This document shows positions 9,159 to 19,071 of a stretch of 64,000 bases of DNA, in pieces. The first letter of the stretch is position 1. Every line of letters begins with the position of its first letter. Position numbers and translations under genes: made by a program. The stretch is from Microbacterium testaceum (GTDB taxonomy: Bacteria; Actinomycetota; Actinomycetes; Actinomycetales; Microbacteriaceae): positions 1 through 64,000 of the forward strand of contig NZ_LDRU01000031.1 in NCBI RefSeq assembly GCF_001476285.1, given 5' to 3'. The notes under the pieces were generated by a model. That model was given only the letters and a program-made list of their open reading frames with translations. It was not told where the DNA came from and did not search any database.

Positions 9159-10082
9159 TCAGAATCCGTCGCGAAGGATCTCGAGCGCGTGCGCGAGGTC
9201 GGCGGGGTACGCCGACTCGAAGCTGACCCACTCCCCCGTCGCGGGGTGGGTGAAGGCGAGCCGGTGGGCGTGCAGCCACTGACGCTCGAGTCCCAGACGG
9301 GCGGAGAGCGTGGGATCGGCGCCGTACAGGGGGTCGCCGACACAGGGATGCCGATGAGCCGCCATGTGCACACGGATCTGATGCGTGCGCCCGGTCTCGA
9401 GGTGGATCTCGAGGAGCGACGCGCGAGGGAACGCCTCGAGCGTCTCGTAGTGGGTCACCGAGTCTTTCCCGTCGGGAACGACCGCGAACTTCCACGAGTG
9501 GTGCGGATGACGCCCGATAGGCGCGTCGATGGTTCCCGACAGCGGGTCGGGGTGCCCCTGAACGACCGCGTGATAGATCTTGTCGACCTCGCGCTCCTTG
9601 AACGCGCTCTTCAAGAGCGTGTAGGCGCGTTCGGTCTTGGCCACGACCATCAGACCGCTCGTCCCGGCGTCGAGCCGGTGGACCACGCCGCGGCGCTCGG
9701 CCGGCCCGCTCGTGGCGATACGGAACCCCGCCGCGGCGAGGGCTCCGAGCACGGTCGGCCCCTCCCACCCGACGGAGGGATGAGCCGCCACGCCCGCGGG
9801 CTTGTCGACGACGACGATGTCATCGTCGTCCCAGACGATGCCGAGGTCGGCGACTTCGACGGGCACGATTTCGGGCTCGCGCTTCGGTTCCCACTCGACG
9901 CTCAACCACCCGCCGCCACGGAGCCGGTCGGAGCGAGCGACGGAGCGCCCGTCGATGCTCACCCCGCCCGCGTCGGCGATCTCGGCAGCAAAAGTCCGCG
10001 AGAAGCCGAGCATCTTGGCCAGCGCCTGGTCGACGCGCGTTCCATCGAGCCCGTCGGGAACGGGGAGGTGTCGCGACTCCAT
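9159..10082 (-). CDS. rluD: RluA-family 23S rRNA pseudouridine synthase
   Basis: A 307-residue enzyme converting specific uridines of large-subunit rRNA to pseudouridine. The N-terminal S4 RNA-binding domain (about residues 15-75, including [21 protein letters not shown] sequence) precedes the catalytic domain. That domain has the signature [16 protein letters not shown], whose Asp is the nucleophile, and the C-terminal motif [19 protein letters not shown]. Only one base separates the lspA stop from its ATG, so the two genes are almost certainly co-transcribed, as in many bacteria. The exact target site (RluD versus RluC type) is inferred from linkage to lspA. Confidence 0.93.
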   Translation of the reverse strand: MESRHLPVPDGLDGTRVDQALAKMLGFSRTFAAEIADAGGVSIDGRSVARSDRLRGGGWLSVEWEPKREPEIVPVEVADLGIVWDDDDIVVVDKPAGVAAHPSVGWEGPTVLGALAAAGFRIATSGPAERRGVVHRLDAGTSGLMVVAKTERAYTLLKSAFKEREVDKIYHAVVQGHPDPLSGTIDAPIGRHPHHSWKFAVVPDGKDSVTHYETLEAFPRASLLEIHLETGRTHQIRVHMAAHRHPCVGDPLYGADPTLSARLGLERQWLHAHRLAFTHPATGEWVSFESAYPADLAHALEILRDGF

Positions 10083-10083
10083 G

Positions 10084-10671
10084 TCAGCGAGAACCGGGGT
10101 CGGTCGCGGCGTCGACGCTGTCGTCGGGCGCGGCGGTATCGGCCGCGCGGGATGCCCGCGTCTCGCGCGTTCCGTCGAGACGGAGGCCGAAGAGCACCAG
10201 CAGCGCGACGGAGACCATCATCGAGACGATGAACACATCGGCGACGTTGTAGATCGCCGGCATCATCCACGGGGTCGAGATGAAGTCGACGACGTGACCG
10301 ACGGGGAAGCCGGGTTCGCGGAAGAGCCGGTCGCTCAGGTTGCCCAGCACGCCGCCGAGCAGGAGACCCAGCACGACCGCCCACAGCCGCGAACGGACCC
10401 GCGTGACCGCGAGGAAGAGGATGACGCACGCCACGACCGCCAGGGCGATCGTGAAGATCCACGTGACGCCCTCGCCGAGCGAGAAAGCCGCCCCGGGGTT
10501 TCGCACGAGGTACAGCTGGAGCGCCTCGCCGATGACGGGGACAACGCGCTCGGGAGGGAGGTTCTCGATGGCGATCATCTTCGCCAACTGGTCGGCGGCC
10601 AGCACCACCACCGCGAGGATCGCGATGAGGATGCTGGCCGCCGCCGAACGCAGGGGAGGTCGACTGCGCAA
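10084..10671 (-). CDS. lspA: Lipoprotein signal peptidase (signal peptidase II)
   Basis: The integral membrane Asp protease that removes signal peptides from diacylglyceryl-modified prolipoproteins. Four membrane segments are seen, with conserved [10 protein letters not shown] in the first loop and the two catalytic Asp motifs, GNLSDRLFR and YNVADVFI. The 195 residues include a soluble Asp/Thr-rich tail. Start: TTG 10671 is the only reasonable codon, since an in-frame stop (that of divIVA) lies three codons upstream and no ATG or GTG precedes the first helix. No good ribosome binding site is visible, so translation may depend on coupling to divIVA. Confidence 0.93.
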   Translation of the reverse strand: MRSRPPLRSAAASILIAILAVVVLAADQLAKMIAIENLPPERVVPVIGEALQLYLVRNPGAAFSLGEGVTWIFTIALAVVACVILFLAVTRVRSRLWAVVLGLLLGGVLGNLSDRLFREPGFPVGHVVDFISTPWMMPAIYNVADVFIVSMMVSVALLVLFGLRLDGTRETRASRAADTAAPDDSVDAATDPGSR

Positions 10672-10680
10672 AGAGTCGGC

Positions 10681-11301
10681 CTACAGACCGATCGCCGACA
10701 CGGGCGTCGAGCCCGAGGACGACGCGGTGGTGTCGAGGTCGCGGAGCTGACCCTCGATGTAGGAGCGGAGCTGCGAGCGGTAGTCGCGCTCGAAATTGCG
10801 CAGCTCGGTGATGCGACCCTCGAGGGTGACGCGCTCCTTCTCGAGACGGGCGCGCTCTTCGCGGCCCTTCTGCTCGGCCTCGGCGACGATGGACGCCGCC
10901 TGCGCCTGTGCCTCGCTGATGAGCTGGTCGCGCTGGGCCTTACCCTCGGCGACGTGCTCGTCGTGCAGGCGCTGAGCCAGCTCGATGATGCCGGCGCTCT
11001 GCGCGGCGGGAGCCGCGTCGGCCTCGACCGCGGGGGCCTCAGGAGCCGCTGCGGGCGCCTCGGCAACGACCGGCTCTTCGACCTTGGGCGCCTCGGCCGC
11101 GGGTGCCGCGGCCACCGGGGCCGCCTCGCCGGACTCGAACGCGGCGAGCTTCGCCTTCAGCTCTTCGTTCTCGGCGATCGTCTTGCGCCACTCGACGACG
11201 ATCTCGTCGAGGAAGTCGTCGACCTCATCGGGGTCGAAGCCCTCCTTGAATCGCACGTGCTGGAACTGCTTGGTGACGACGTCATCGGGGGTCAGTGCCA
11301 T
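10681..11301 (-). CDS. divIVA: Polar growth protein DivIVA/Wag31
   Basis: A 206-residue coiled-coil protein that marks negatively curved membrane at poles and septa and directs polar wall growth in actinobacteria. It begins MALTPDDVVTKQFQHVRFKE, followed by the conserved FDPDEVDDFLDEIVVEWRK. An Ala/Pro/Glu-rich linker (residues about 55-95) follows, then a long coiled coil of heptads rich in Glu, Arg and Gln. Start: ATG 11301 has AGAGGAA before it; an upstream ATG in frame adds an unrelated 17 residues. It stands at the distal end of the division cluster but has its own promoter and is preceded by a terminator. Confidence 0.95.
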   Translation of the reverse strand: MALTPDDVVTKQFQHVRFKEGFDPDEVDDFLDEIVVEWRKTIAENEELKAKLAAFESGEAAPVAAAPAAEAPKVEEPVVAEAPAAAPEAPAVEADAAPAAQSAGIIELAQRLHDEHVAEGKAQRDQLISEAQAQAASIVAEAEQKGREERARLEKERVTLEGRITELRNFERDYRSQLRSYIEGQLRDLDTTASSSGSTPVSAIGL

Positions 11302-11373
11302 GGTGTTTCCTCTTTCGAGAGCTCTGAGTTGGAACTGTTGGGGGTGTCGCACCGGGGCGTACCGCTTCGGAAC

Positions 11374-11379
11374 AGCATA
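11374..11379 (-). promoter_or_regulatory. -10 box TATGCT for divIVA
   Basis: TATGCT on the minus strand gives a 5' UTR of about 65 nt before the divIVA ATG. Just upstream is the yggT hairpin, so divIVA can be transcribed independently. Confidence 0.45.
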
Positions 11380-11380
11380 G

Positions 11381-11412
11381 CCGCCGCCCTCGACCGGTGT
11401 CGAAGGCGGCGG
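11381..11412 (-). terminator. Hairpin after yggT
   Basis: CCGCCGCCCTCGAC at 11381-11394 pairs with 11399-11412 (one mismatch) around a CGGT loop, directly after the yggT stop. It probably ends the division-cluster transcripts before divIVA. Confidence 0.6.
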
Positions 11413-11421
11413 CGATCGAGG

Positions 11422-11724
11422 TCACAAGGCCGAGAGGGACCGCGTGACGCTCAGCAGTAGAAAGCACAGGAACATGGTGATCGCGAATCCGAAATCGAAC
11501 GCGATCCCCCCGATGCGCAGGGGCGGGATGAAGCGACGGATCAGTCTGATCGGAGGATCGGTCACCGTGTACACGATCTCGGCGATCACGAGAACGGCGC
11601 CGCGAGGGCGCCACTCCCGGTTGAACATCGGGATGTACTCGAGCACGAGGCGCGCGAGCAGCAGCACGATGTAGATGAAGAGGAGCGCACTGAGAATCGA
11701 GCCGACCAGGCTCAGGACGGCCAC
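11422..11724 (-). CDS. YggT family membrane protein
   Basis: A 100-residue protein with an N-terminal membrane helix (LVGSILSALLFIYIVLLLARLV) and a C-terminal one (FDFGFAITMFLCFLLLSV), joined by the family motif TDPPIRLIRRFIPPLRIGG. YggT proteins lie next to sepF and divIVA across Gram-positive bacteria and are implicated in division or osmotic tolerance, but the biochemical role is unknown. The sepF stop lies 6 bases upstream, so it is in the sepF operon. Confidence 0.9.
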   Translation of the reverse strand: MAVLSLVGSILSALLFIYIVLLLARLVLEYIPMFNREWRPRGAVLVIAEIVYTVTDPPIRLIRRFIPPLRIGGIAFDFGFAITMFLCFLLLSVTRSLSAL

Positions 11725-11730
11725 GATCGC

Positions 11731-12204
11731 TTACTGAGGCGCGAAGGGCGCGACCTCGGGGTCGGCCTGCGCGATCGCCCCGTCTCCGGAGACGGCGATG
11801 TTCTCGGGCGAGAGCAGGAAGACCTTGCTCGTGACCCGTTCGATGCGTCCGTAGAGACCGAGCGACAGACCGCTCGCGAAGTCGATCAGACGGCGCGCGT
11901 CGGCGTCGCTCATCTGCGACAGGTTGATGATGACCGGGATCCCCTCGCGGAAGTTCTCGGCGATCGTCTGCGCGTCGCGGTACTGCTTGGGGTGCACCGT
12001 CAGGATCTCACTGACCGGACCGGCAGCGGGCTGGCGCACCACGGCGGGCCGATGCAGGGGGGTCACGGGAGCAGCCTTCTCGATCGGCGCGGTCTGCTGC
12101 GGCTGCTGCTTGCGCGCGGCCGGCTGCGGCGCAGGCTCGTCATAGGTCTCCTCCTCGTCGGCGAGTCCCAGGTAAACCATCGTCTTCTTGAGCGGGTTCG
12201 ACAT
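11731..12204 (-). CDS. sepF: Cell division protein SepF
   Basis: A 157-residue FtsZ-binding protein that anchors the Z ring to membrane, replacing FtsA, which actinobacteria lack. The short N-terminal amphipathic segment ([17 protein letters not shown]) is the membrane anchor, followed by a Gln/Pro/Ala-rich linker. The SepF domain (residues about 68-145) contains [39 protein letters not shown] and [20 protein letters not shown] precedes ATG 12204. It is just downstream of yggS and has its own -10 box. Confidence 0.96.
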   Translation of the reverse strand: MSNPLKKTMVYLGLADEEETYDEPAPQPAARKQQPQQTAPIEKAAPVTPLHRPAVVRQPAAGPVSEILTVHPKQYRDAQTIAENFREGIPVIINLSQMSDADARRLIDFASGLSLGLYGRIERVTSKVFLLSPENIAVSGDGAIAQADPEVAPFAPQ

Positions 12205-12232
12205 CGCATCCTCCGTTCGCTCGTCTGTGTCG

Positions 12233-12238
12233 AGGCTA
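12233..12238 (-). promoter_or_regulatory. -10 box TAGCCT for sepF
   Basis: TAGCCT on the minus strand overlaps the last codons of yggS. It would give a 5' UTR of about 22 nt containing the GGAGG of sepF. Confidence 0.4.
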
Positions 12239-12919
12239 TCCGCGCACGGGCCTCGGACCCGTGATTGCGGACCCGATCCGCAGGTGTGTCGCGCCCATTG
12301 CGATCGCTTCGGGGAAGTCGCCGGTCATCCCCGCCGAGATCCACGTCGCTTCCGGGACGACCGTGCGCACGACGTCCGCGCTCCGACGAAGACGCTCGAA
12401 GGCGTGAGCGGGGTCCTCGTCGAGCGGGGCCACCGCCATCACACCCCGGACGCGCAGCGACGCCAGTCCCGCGACGTGGGCGGCAAGGGCCTCCACCTCA
12501 GCCGGAGCGACTCCCCCGCGCCCGGTGTCGTCCGTCAGGTTCACCTGCAGCAGCACGTCGAGCGGATCACCCGAGCCCACGGCATCCAGGGCATCGGCGA
12601 TACGCGAACGATCGACGGAGTGGACCACGTCGGCCGCGGCGCGGACGGCCCGCGCCTTGTTCGTCTGGGCCTGCCCGATGAAGTGCCAGCGGAGGTCGGG
12701 AAGGCTCGCCAGCTCATCGCGTTTGGCCGTCAGCTCCTGCTGTCGATTCTCGCCGACGTCGCGGACGCCCAGCGCGTGCAGGTCGCGAACGAGGGAGGCC
12801 GGGTGGAATTTCGTCACGACGATGCGCGTGATGCCGGCGAGATCGCGGCCCGCCGCGCGGGCGGCATCCGCGATGCGGGCATCGACGTCGGCGAGGCGAT
12901 CGGCGAGGGCGCTGGACAT
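12236..12919 (-). CDS. YggS/PLPBP pyridoxal phosphate homeostasis protein
   Basis: A 227-residue single-domain PLP-binding protein of the alanine-racemase fold that buffers PLP and affects amino-acid and keto-acid pools; no catalytic activity is firmly known. The Schiff-base Lys lies in [10 protein letters not shown] (residue about 36). Conserved [26 protein letters not shown] and the C-terminal [30 protein letters not shown] phosphate site are all present. RBS AAGGAG precedes ATG 12919. It lies between ftsZ and sepF, as in many Gram-positives. Confidence 0.94.
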   Translation of the reverse strand: MSSALADRLADVDARIADAARAAGRDLAGITRIVVTKFHPASLVRDLHALGVRDVGENRQQELTAKRDELASLPDLRWHFIGQAQTNKARAVRAAADVVHSVDRSRIADALDAVGSGDPLDVLLQVNLTDDTGRGGVAPAEVEALAAHVAGLASLRVRGVMAVAPLDEDPAHAFERLRRSADVVRTVVPEATWISAGMTGDFPEAIAMGATHLRIGSAITGPRPVRG

Positions 12920-12982
12920 GGGTCTCCTTCACGACGCAGCGGGCCCGGCGAAGACCGGACCCGCTGCACTGCTCACTCGTGC

Positions 12983-14170
12983 TTACTTGAGGAAGTCCGG
13001 CACGTCGAGGTCGTCGTCGGCGAATCCACCGTCGTACGACGACTCGGGGACGTGGGCCGCGACGGGCGCGGGCTCGGGCTTGCGCTCGGGGGCGCGCTCG
13101 GTCGAAGCCTTCTGCTCCTCGGCCGCGTGCAGGTCGCGCGCCACGTCGTCGGCGGGGATGACGGGGACGACGGGTGCCGAGACGGAGCGCTGGGCGCCCA
13201 CCGCGTCGATGCGCAGCGACGGTTCTCCCCCGTCGAAGCCGGCGGCGATGACCGTGACGCGGACCTCGTCGCCGAGCGTGTCGTCGATGACCGTACCGAA
13301 GATGATGTTCGCCTCGGGGTGCGCCGCTTCCTTGACGAGCTGCGCGGCGTCGTTGATCTCGAAGATGCCGAGGTTCGATCCGCCCTGGATCGACAGCAGG
13401 ACGCCGTGCGCCCCTTCGATCGACGCCTCGAGCAGCGGCGATTCGACGGCGAGCTCGGCGGCCTTGATGGCGCGATCCGCCCCCCGCGCCGAGCCGATGC
13501 CCATGAGGGCCGACCCCGCTCCCTGCATGACGCTCTTGACGTCGGCGAAGTCGAGGTTGATCAGACCCGGGGTCGTGATGAGGTCGGTGATGCCCTGGAC
13601 ACCGGCGAGCAGTACCTGGTCGGCCGTGGCGAAGGCCTCGATCATCGAGATGCCGCGGTCGCTGATCTCGAGGAGACGGTCGTTGGGGACGACGATGAGG
13701 GTGTCGACCTCTTCCTTCAGGCGCTGGACACCACCCTCCGCCTGGCTCTGGCGGCGACGGCCCTCGAACGAGAAGGGCTTGGTCACGACACCGATGGTGA
13801 GGGCGCCGATCGACTTGGCGATCTTGGCGACGACGGGAGCGCCACCGGTTCCGGTGCCACCACCCTCGCCCGCCGTGACGAAGACCATGTCGGCACCGCG
13901 GAGCGCCTCCTCGATCTCTTCGGCGTGGTCCTCGGCGGCGCGACGGCCCACCTCGGGATCCGCACCCGCGCCCAGGCCGCGCGTCAGCTCGCGGCCGACG
14001 TCGAGCTTGACGTCGGCGTCGCTCATGAGCAGCGCCTGCGCGTCGGTGTTGATCGCGATGAACTCCACGCCGCGCAGGCCGAGCTCGATCATGCGGTTGA
14101 CGGCGTTGACGCCGCCCCCGCCCACACCGACGACCTTGATCACGGCGAGGTAGTTCTGGTTGTGGCTCAT
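12983..14170 (-). CDS. ftsZ: Cell division GTPase FtsZ
   Basis: A 395-residue tubulin homologue that polymerises into the Z ring. The N-terminal GTP-binding core has [14 protein letters not shown], the tubulin signature [13 protein letters not shown] and the T7-loop region [12 protein letters not shown] variable Pro/Glu/Ala linker follows, and the C-terminal tail peptide [10 protein letters not shown] binds SepF and FtsW. RBS GGAGG precedes ATG 14170. The intergenic space upstream is unusually A+T-rich for this genome and carries an operator-like palindrome. ftsA is absent, as in other actinobacteria. Confidence 0.98.
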   Translation of the reverse strand: MSHNQNYLAVIKVVGVGGGGVNAVNRMIELGLRGVEFIAINTDAQALLMSDADVKLDVGRELTRGLGAGADPEVGRRAAEDHAEEIEEALRGADMVFVTAGEGGGTGTGGAPVVAKIAKSIGALTIGVVTKPFSFEGRRRQSQAEGGVQRLKEEVDTLIVVPNDRLLEISDRGISMIEAFATADQVLLAGVQGITDLITTPGLINLDFADVKSVMQGAGSALMGIGSARGADRAIKAAELAVESPLLEASIEGAHGVLLSIQGGSNLGIFEINDAAQLVKEAAHPEANIIFGTVIDDTLGDEVRVTVIAAGFDGGEPSLRIDAVGAQRSVSAPVVPVIPADDVARDLHAAEEQKASTERAPERKPEPAPVAAHVPESSYDGGFADDDLDVPDFLK

Positions 14171-14199
14171 GCCGGCCTCCGTTTGTCCCCGAACCCGAA

Positions 14200-14247
14200 A
14201 CTCTAAACCTCATGTTGAGGGTTAAAGAATTGCCCGGTATGCAATTC
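14200..14247 (-). promoter_or_regulatory. ftsZ promoter and palindrome
   Basis: On the minus strand TTCTTT and TAGAGT (14205-14200) are separated by 18 nt, giving a 5' UTR of about 25 nt with the ftsZ RBS. Just upstream is GAATTGC-N7-GCAATTC (14227-14233 and 14241-14247), a perfect 7-bp inverted repeat in an A+T-rich patch. It may bind a regulator such as FtsR, encoded at 46.4 kb; that link is inference. Confidence 0.45.
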
Positions 14248-14321
14248 CTTGACTTGAAAGTAGGCGGCGTTGTGGTCGCCGCCCGGTCGACACGCGGCGT
14301 GTCCGAGGATCGCTCCCGAGA

Positions 14322-15275
14322 TCAGCGGATGACGCCGGCCTCGGGCGAGGTCACGTCGTACTCGCGGGTGCTGTCGGGCGGGCTCTTCTGCATCAGCAGG
14401 TCGAGAACACGGGCCTTCTCGGGCGAGCGGTCGGCGCTCCCCCACATCACGCGGGTGCCGGTCGCACCGAGGGTGAGGGTCACGTCGTCCGGTGTCGTCG
14501 CGGACACCGCGGTGACCTGCGAACGGATGCCGTCGGGCAGCGCGCGCATGACGCGTCCGGCCGCGCGGAACGGCTCGGACGACGTGCCGGCCGGAATGTC
14601 GAGCACCGGCTGCCCCGCGGGTGCCTGGGGGGTCGTGGAGAGGACGACGCCCGCCGCGTCGACCACCGTGAAGCCGGCCGCGGTCTGCACGACGCCGATG
14701 GGCGTGCGCTCCACGATGCGGACGACGAGGTCGTGCGGGGGCTGCGCCTCGAGCGTGTACGACTCCACCAGCGGGAAGCGCACCAGGGCGGCCTTGATCT
14801 TGCTGTCGTCGATGAGGGCGAGCGGAGTGCCGACCTGATCGCTGAGCGCCTCGGTGACCGCGGCCGCGTCGAGCTGCGACGTTCCCACCACGTCCACGCG
14901 CTCGAGGGCGAACAACGGGCTGTAGGCGGCCCCCACGGTGGCCACGACCATCACCGCGACGGAGACGCCGACCCCGATCCAGATCCGTCGACGACGACGC
15001 TGACGCACCGTGAACCGGCGGACCTCGGCGCGCAGCGCGCGGCGCCGTGCGCGCGAGGCGCGCCAGACGTCGCGGAGGCCGGTCCCGGTCTCCTCCGCCG
15101 GGGGCGCGGCATCCGGGATCTTCTCGTCACCTCGCCCGGTCGGGGCGATCAGCGGGACGACGGGCGCGGTCGCCCCGTCCGCGTCGGGCAGGGGCGGCTC
15201 GACGCGCGCCGTGGGCACCTCGGCCGGGCGGGCGCGCCGCTCCGGCGGCGAGGGCAGGGGCGAGGGCCGCTCCAC
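14322..15275 (-). CDS. ftsQ: Cell division protein FtsQ/DivIB
   Basis: A 317-residue bitopic protein of the divisome that links FtsL/FtsB and the septal synthase. About 100 residues of Pro/Arg-rich cytosolic sequence precede the membrane helix (IWIGVGVSVAVMVVATVGAA). The POTRA domain (FALERVDVVGTSQLDAAAV) and the beta domain follow, with the typical VERTPIGVVQT and later WGSADRSPEKARVLDLLM. Start: GTG 15275, two bases after the murC stop, indicating translational coupling. Divergent ends are normal in this family, and the neighbours secure the call. Confidence 0.93.
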   Translation of the reverse strand: MERPSPLPSPPERRARPAEVPTARVEPPLPDADGATAPVVPLIAPTGRGDEKIPDAAPPAEETGTGLRDVWRASRARRRALRAEVRRFTVRQRRRRRIWIGVGVSVAVMVVATVGAAYSPLFALERVDVVGTSQLDAAAVTEALSDQVGTPLALIDDSKIKAALVRFPLVESYTLEAQPPHDLVVRIVERTPIGVVQTAAGFTVVDAAGVVLSTTPQAPAGQPVLDIPAGTSSEPFRAAGRVMRALPDGIRSQVTAVSATTPDDVTLTLGATGTRVMWGSADRSPEKARVLDLLMQKSPPDSTREYDVTSPEAGVIR

Positions 15276-15277
15276 GC

Positions 15278-16684
15278 TCAGACCGCCGCGGCCTCGGTGC
15301 GCGAGAGCGCCTCGAGCACCTGCGGGATGATCTGGTACACGTTCCCGCAGCCCAGGGTGATGACGTAATCTCCGGGCCGGGCGATGCGGGCCGTGTAGTC
15401 GGCGGCCGCCTGCCAGTCGGGGACGTAGTGCACGTGCTCGGGATCGGCGAACGCCCCGCTGACGAGCTCGCCGGTGACTCCGGGCACCGGATCCTCACGC
15501 GCGCCGTAGACGTCGAGCATGACCGTGTGGTCGGCGTGGGTCTCGAGGACCTCCGCGAATTCGCGGTACATCTCCTGCGTGCGCGAATACGTGTGCGGCT
15601 GCTGGATCGCGATGATGCGTCCCTCACCGACGACCGTACGTGCGGCCGAGAGAGCTGCGGCGACCTCCGTGGGGTGGTGCGCGTAGTCGTCGTACACGCT
15701 GACGCCCTGCGCGACGCCGTGCAGCTCGAAGCGTCGGACCGTCCCGCCGAAGCCCTCGACCGCGCGGGCGGCATCGGCGAGCGAGTGCCCGAGCACGCGC
15801 AGGACCGCGACGGCACCGGCCGCGTTGACGGCGTTGTGCGCCCCCGGGACCCGCAGCTGCACGTCGACGCTCTCGCCGTCGGCGGTCAGCGTGAAGGCGA
15901 CGGGACCGTCGGTCCGGATGCCGCTCAGCCGGACGTCGGCGGCCGAGTCCTCGCCGAAGGTCACGACGTTCGCGTGCGTGATGCGCTCCCGCACGGCGCG
16001 GGCGCCCGCGTCGTCGGAGGAGATCACGACGGCTTCGCTCGCGGCATCCGCGAATCGGGCGAACGCGGCGTCGAACGCGTCGCGCGAGCCGTAGTGGTCG
16101 AGGTGATCGGGGTCGACGTTCGTGATGAGTGCGACGGCGGTGTCGTAGAGCTCGAAGGTGCCGTCGGACTCGTCCGCCTCGATGACGACGAGGTCGTCGG
16201 AGCCCGTGCCGCTCGAGGCACCGAGGTCGGCGATCACGCCGCCGTTGACGAAGGTGGGGTCGACCTCGAGCGCGCGCAGCGCCGTGACGATCATGCCGGT
16301 CGAGGTCGTCTTGCCGTGCGCGCCGGCGACCGAGACGAGGCGGCGGCCGCCGATGAGCCAGTGCAGCGCCTGCGAGCGGTGGATGACGTGCAGCCCGCGC
16401 TCCTTGGCGGTGACGAACTCGGGGTTCTCGGGCCAGATGGCACCCGTGTGCACGACCGTGTCGGCGTCTCCCAGGTGCGCGGCATCGTGACCGACGTACA
16501 CGGTCGCGCCGCGAGCGGCGAGATCCCGCAGCGCGGCGCTGTCGGCGCGGTCGGAACCGGAGACCCGGATGCCGCGGTCGAGGAACATGCGGGCGAGCCC
16601 GGACATGCCCGAACCGCCGACGCCGATGAAGTGCGCGGAGGTGATGGTCTCGGGGATGGGGAGGCTCAGGTCGGGTCTGATCAT
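15278..16684 (-). CDS. murC: UDP-N-acetylmuramate--L-alanine ligase
   Basis: Adds L-Ala to UDP-MurNAc, the first step of stem-peptide assembly, using ATP. The 468 residues show the N-terminal UDP-binding Rossmann motif [20 protein letters not shown], the ATP P-loop [15 protein letters not shown] and the Mur-ligase EADESDGTF. In the C-terminal domain [11 protein letters not shown] is diagnostic of MurC. A TAAACT box 10 nt before ATG 16684 may be an internal promoter. It lies between murG and ftsQ, the standard actinobacterial order. Confidence 0.97.
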   Translation of the reverse strand: MIRPDLSLPIPETITSAHFIGVGGSGMSGLARMFLDRGIRVSGSDRADSAALRDLAARGATVYVGHDAAHLGDADTVVHTGAIWPENPEFVTAKERGLHVIHRSQALHWLIGGRRLVSVAGAHGKTTSTGMIVTALRALEVDPTFVNGGVIADLGASSGTGSDDLVVIEADESDGTFELYDTAVALITNVDPDHLDHYGSRDAFDAAFARFADAASEAVVISSDDAGARAVRERITHANVVTFGEDSAADVRLSGIRTDGPVAFTLTADGESVDVQLRVPGAHNAVNAAGAVAVLRVLGHSLADAARAVEGFGGTVRRFELHGVAQGVSVYDDYAHHPTEVAAALSAARTVVGEGRIIAIQQPHTYSRTQEMYREFAEVLETHADHTVMLDVYGAREDPVPGVTGELVSGAFADPEHVHYVPDWQAAADYTARIARPGDYVITLGCGNVYQIIPQVLEALSRTEAAAV

Positions 16685-16736
16685 GGCGTCTGCGAGTTTA
16701 CGTCGCGGATCCTGCGTGCGAGCCCCGGCGCGCCCG

Positions 16737-17810
16737 TCAGCGCCTCAGGGCCTCGTCGATCATCGCGATGACGTTCTCGGTGCCGGCGCGAGTACCGGCG
16801 CGGGCGGCTGCGATGCGCATGGCGTCGCGTGCCGCGTCGTCGCGCAGCAGCGGCACGATCTCGGAACGGATGCGATCGGGGGTGAACTCGACGTCGGGGA
16901 TCAGGCGAGCCGCCCCCGCACGCACGGCTGCGGCGGCGTTCAAGCTCTGCTCGCCGTTGCCCACGGCGTACGGCACGTACACCGCCGGAATGCCCAGCGC
17001 GCTGATCTCGCTGACGGTCGCGGCACCCGAGCGCGAGACGATGAAGTCCGCGAGGGCGAAGGCCAGGTCCATCCGATCGACGTAGCGGACGACCGCGTAC
17101 CCCGCGGCACCGGGGTCGGGCAGGTCGGAGTTCTGCCCCGTCACGTGCAGGAGCTGCCAGCCCGCGTCGAGCACGTCGCGCCAGGCTCCGCCGAACGCCG
17201 TGTTCAGGCGCAGCGCCCCGAGCGAGCCGCCGAAGACGAGGAGCGTGGGGCGGGTGGCATCCAGATCGAAATGACGAGCCGCCTCGTCGCGGAGAGCGTG
17301 AGCGTCGAGGTCGACGATCTCGCGCCGCAACGGCATACCGACGACCCGCGAACCGCGCAGGGGCGTGCCCTCGAACGCCACCCCCACCCCGGAGGCGCCG
17401 CGGGCGCCCAGGACGTTCGCGAGCCCCGGCTTGGCGTTGGCCTCGTGGACGACGAAGGGAACACGCTCACGGCGCGCCGCCACGTACGCGGGGGCGGCGG
17501 CGTATCCCCCGAAGCCCACGACCACGTCGACCCGGCGCTCGCGGATCATCCGCCGGACCTCGGCGACGGCACGGAGGAACCGACCGGGAAAGCGCGCCGC
17601 GGCGGCGTTCGGACGCCGAGGGAAGGGAACCTTGTCGACGAACAGGAGCTCGTAGCCGCGCAACGGCACGAGACGAGCCTCGAGGCCCTCGCGCGTCCCG
17701 AGGACGAGGACCTCGTCGGAGGCGTCGCGAGCGCGCAGACCGTCCGCGACGGCGAGCAGGGGGTTCACGTGCCCGGCGGTGCCGCCGCCGGCCAGAAGAG
17801 TGGTCGTCAC
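16737..17810 (-). CDS. murG: UDP-GlcNAc--undecaprenyl-PP-MurNAc-pentapeptide GlcNAc transferase
   Basis: A peripheral GT28 enzyme that converts lipid I to lipid II. The 357 residues include [19 protein letters not shown] at the N-terminus (conserved GGTAGH) and the second glycine-rich region [14 protein letters not shown]. The donor-site segment ([20 protein letters not shown]) and [15 protein letters not shown] complete the match. Start: GTG 17810 (VTTTLLAGG) is chosen because the family begins a few residues before the G-loop; an upstream ATG in frame adds 36 low-complexity residues. The 17-base gap from ftsW indicates an operon. Confidence 0.96.
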   Translation of the reverse strand: MTTTLLAGGGTAGHVNPLLAVADGLRARDASDEVLVLGTREGLEARLVPLRGYELLFVDKVPFPRRPNAAAARFPGRFLRAVAEVRRMIRERRVDVVVGFGGYAAAPAYVAARRERVPFVVHEANAKPGLANVLGARGASGVGVAFEGTPLRGSRVVGMPLRREIVDLDAHALRDEAARHFDLDATRPTLLVFGGSLGALRLNTAFGGAWRDVLDAGWQLLHVTGQNSDLPDPGAAGYAVVRYVDRMDLAFALADFIVSRSGAATVSEISALGIPAVYVPYAVGNGEQSLNAAAAVRAGAARLIPDVEFTPDRIRSEIVPLLRDDAARDAMRIAAARAGTRAGTENVIAMIDEALRR

Positions 17811-17827
17811 TCGTTCGAGCCTAAACG

Positions 17828-19060
17828 TCAGCGGCGTCGGGCTGCGCGCGCGGTGGCCGCGGGCGTCTCGGAGCGGCGGTCGGGCAACGTCCGCGCGCAC
17901 GACAGCAGGACACCGCACGCTATGAGCACCGACAGAAGCGACGTGCCGCCCTGCGACATGAACGGCAGCGGGACGCCGAGCACCGGGAAGATGCGCAGGA
18001 CGACGCCGATGTTCACGAGCGCCTGCCCGACGATCCAGAGGGTGATCGCGCCGGCGACGATCCGCACGAAGGTGTCATCGGTGCGACGGATGATGTGGAA
18101 CGCACCGACCGCGAACAGCGCGAACAGCAGCAGGACCACGAGGCATCCGATCAAACCGAGCTCTTCACCGATGATCGCGAAGATGTAGTCGTTCGCGGCC
18201 GCCGGCAGCCAGTCGTACTTCTCTTTCGAGTTGCCGAGACCGAGCCCCAAGAGCCCTCCGCTCGCGAGACCCCAGACCCCGTGCAGGGACTGGTAGCAGG
18301 AGGTGTAGTAGCAGGAGGCGTCGTCGGGATTGAACAGGCTCGTGATACGCGCCATGCGGTTCTCGCTGCCGACCGCCGAGGCGAGGACCACCCCCACCGA
18401 CAGCACCGCGGGAACGATGAACATGCGGAGCTTGATCCCGGCGAAGAACAGGGCGCCGAGCACCACGAGGACGAGGATCATCACCGTGCCGAGGTCTTTT
18501 CCCCCCAGCACGGTCCCGATGACGAGGACGGCCACCGGCACGACGGGGATGAACACGTGCTTCCACGCGGTCAGCAGACGGCGTTTGCGGTAGAGCACCG
18601 CGCCCATCCACAGGGCGAGCGCGAGCTTCAGGAACTCGGCGGGCTGGAACTGGAACCCGGCGATCTGCACCCAGTTGCGGTTTCCGTACGACTCGATGCC
18701 GAGGCCGGGCACGTAGACGAGGAGCTGGAACAGCGTCGCGAAGATCAGGACCGGCCAGGCGATCTTCTTCCAGAACGCCATCGGTGCGCGGCTCAGGGCG
18801 AACATCAGCGGGATGCCGACCACGGCGAAGACGCCCTGTTTCAGGACGTGATCGAAGGGGTTCTGTCCGCCGTCGAGAGCCGAGGTCGCCGACAGCACCA
18901 TCACGAGCCCGAAACCCGTGAGCAGGAGGGCAGCCGAGGTGATCAGCAGGAACTCGGTCGAGACCGGGCGGAAAGCTCGGCCCAGGGAGACCCGTGCGGC
19001 GAGGCCGGGGGTGGAGGGCTCGTCGGGTGTCTGCCGGGGCGGCGGGGCCGTCGTGGTCAC
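17828..19060 (-). CDS. ftsW: Septal peptidoglycan glycosyltransferase FtsW
   Basis: A SEDS-family polytopic protein (about 10 helices) that polymerises lipid II at the septum together with FtsI. Seen are the N-terminal LLITSAALLLTGFGLVMVLSAT, the WMGAVLYRKRR loop, GKDLGTVMILVLVVLGALFF with the essential Asp, ANDYIFAIIGEELGLIG, and the C-terminal INIGVVLRIFPVLGVPLPFMSQGGTS-type region. Start: GTG 19060 has GAGGGG 6 nt upstream; ATG 19066 would place that sequence too close. Length 410. A Pro/Thr-rich N-terminal tail of about 40 residues is cytosolic. Confidence 0.95.
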   Translation of the reverse strand: MTTTAPPPRQTPDEPSTPGLAARVSLGRAFRPVSTEFLLITSAALLLTGFGLVMVLSATSALDGGQNPFDHVLKQGVFAVVGIPLMFALSRAPMAFWKKIAWPVLIFATLFQLLVYVPGLGIESYGNRNWVQIAGFQFQPAEFLKLALALWMGAVLYRKRRLLTAWKHVFIPVVPVAVLVIGTVLGGKDLGTVMILVLVVLGALFFAGIKLRMFIVPAVLSVGVVLASAVGSENRMARITSLFNPDDASCYYTSCYQSLHGVWGLASGGLLGLGLGNSKEKYDWLPAAANDYIFAIIGEELGLIGCLVVLLLFALFAVGAFHIIRRTDDTFVRIVAGAITLWIVGQALVNIGVVLRIFPVLGVPLPFMSQGGTSLLSVLIACGVLLSCARTLPDRRSETPAATARAARRR

Positions 19061-19071
19061 TCGCATCCCCC

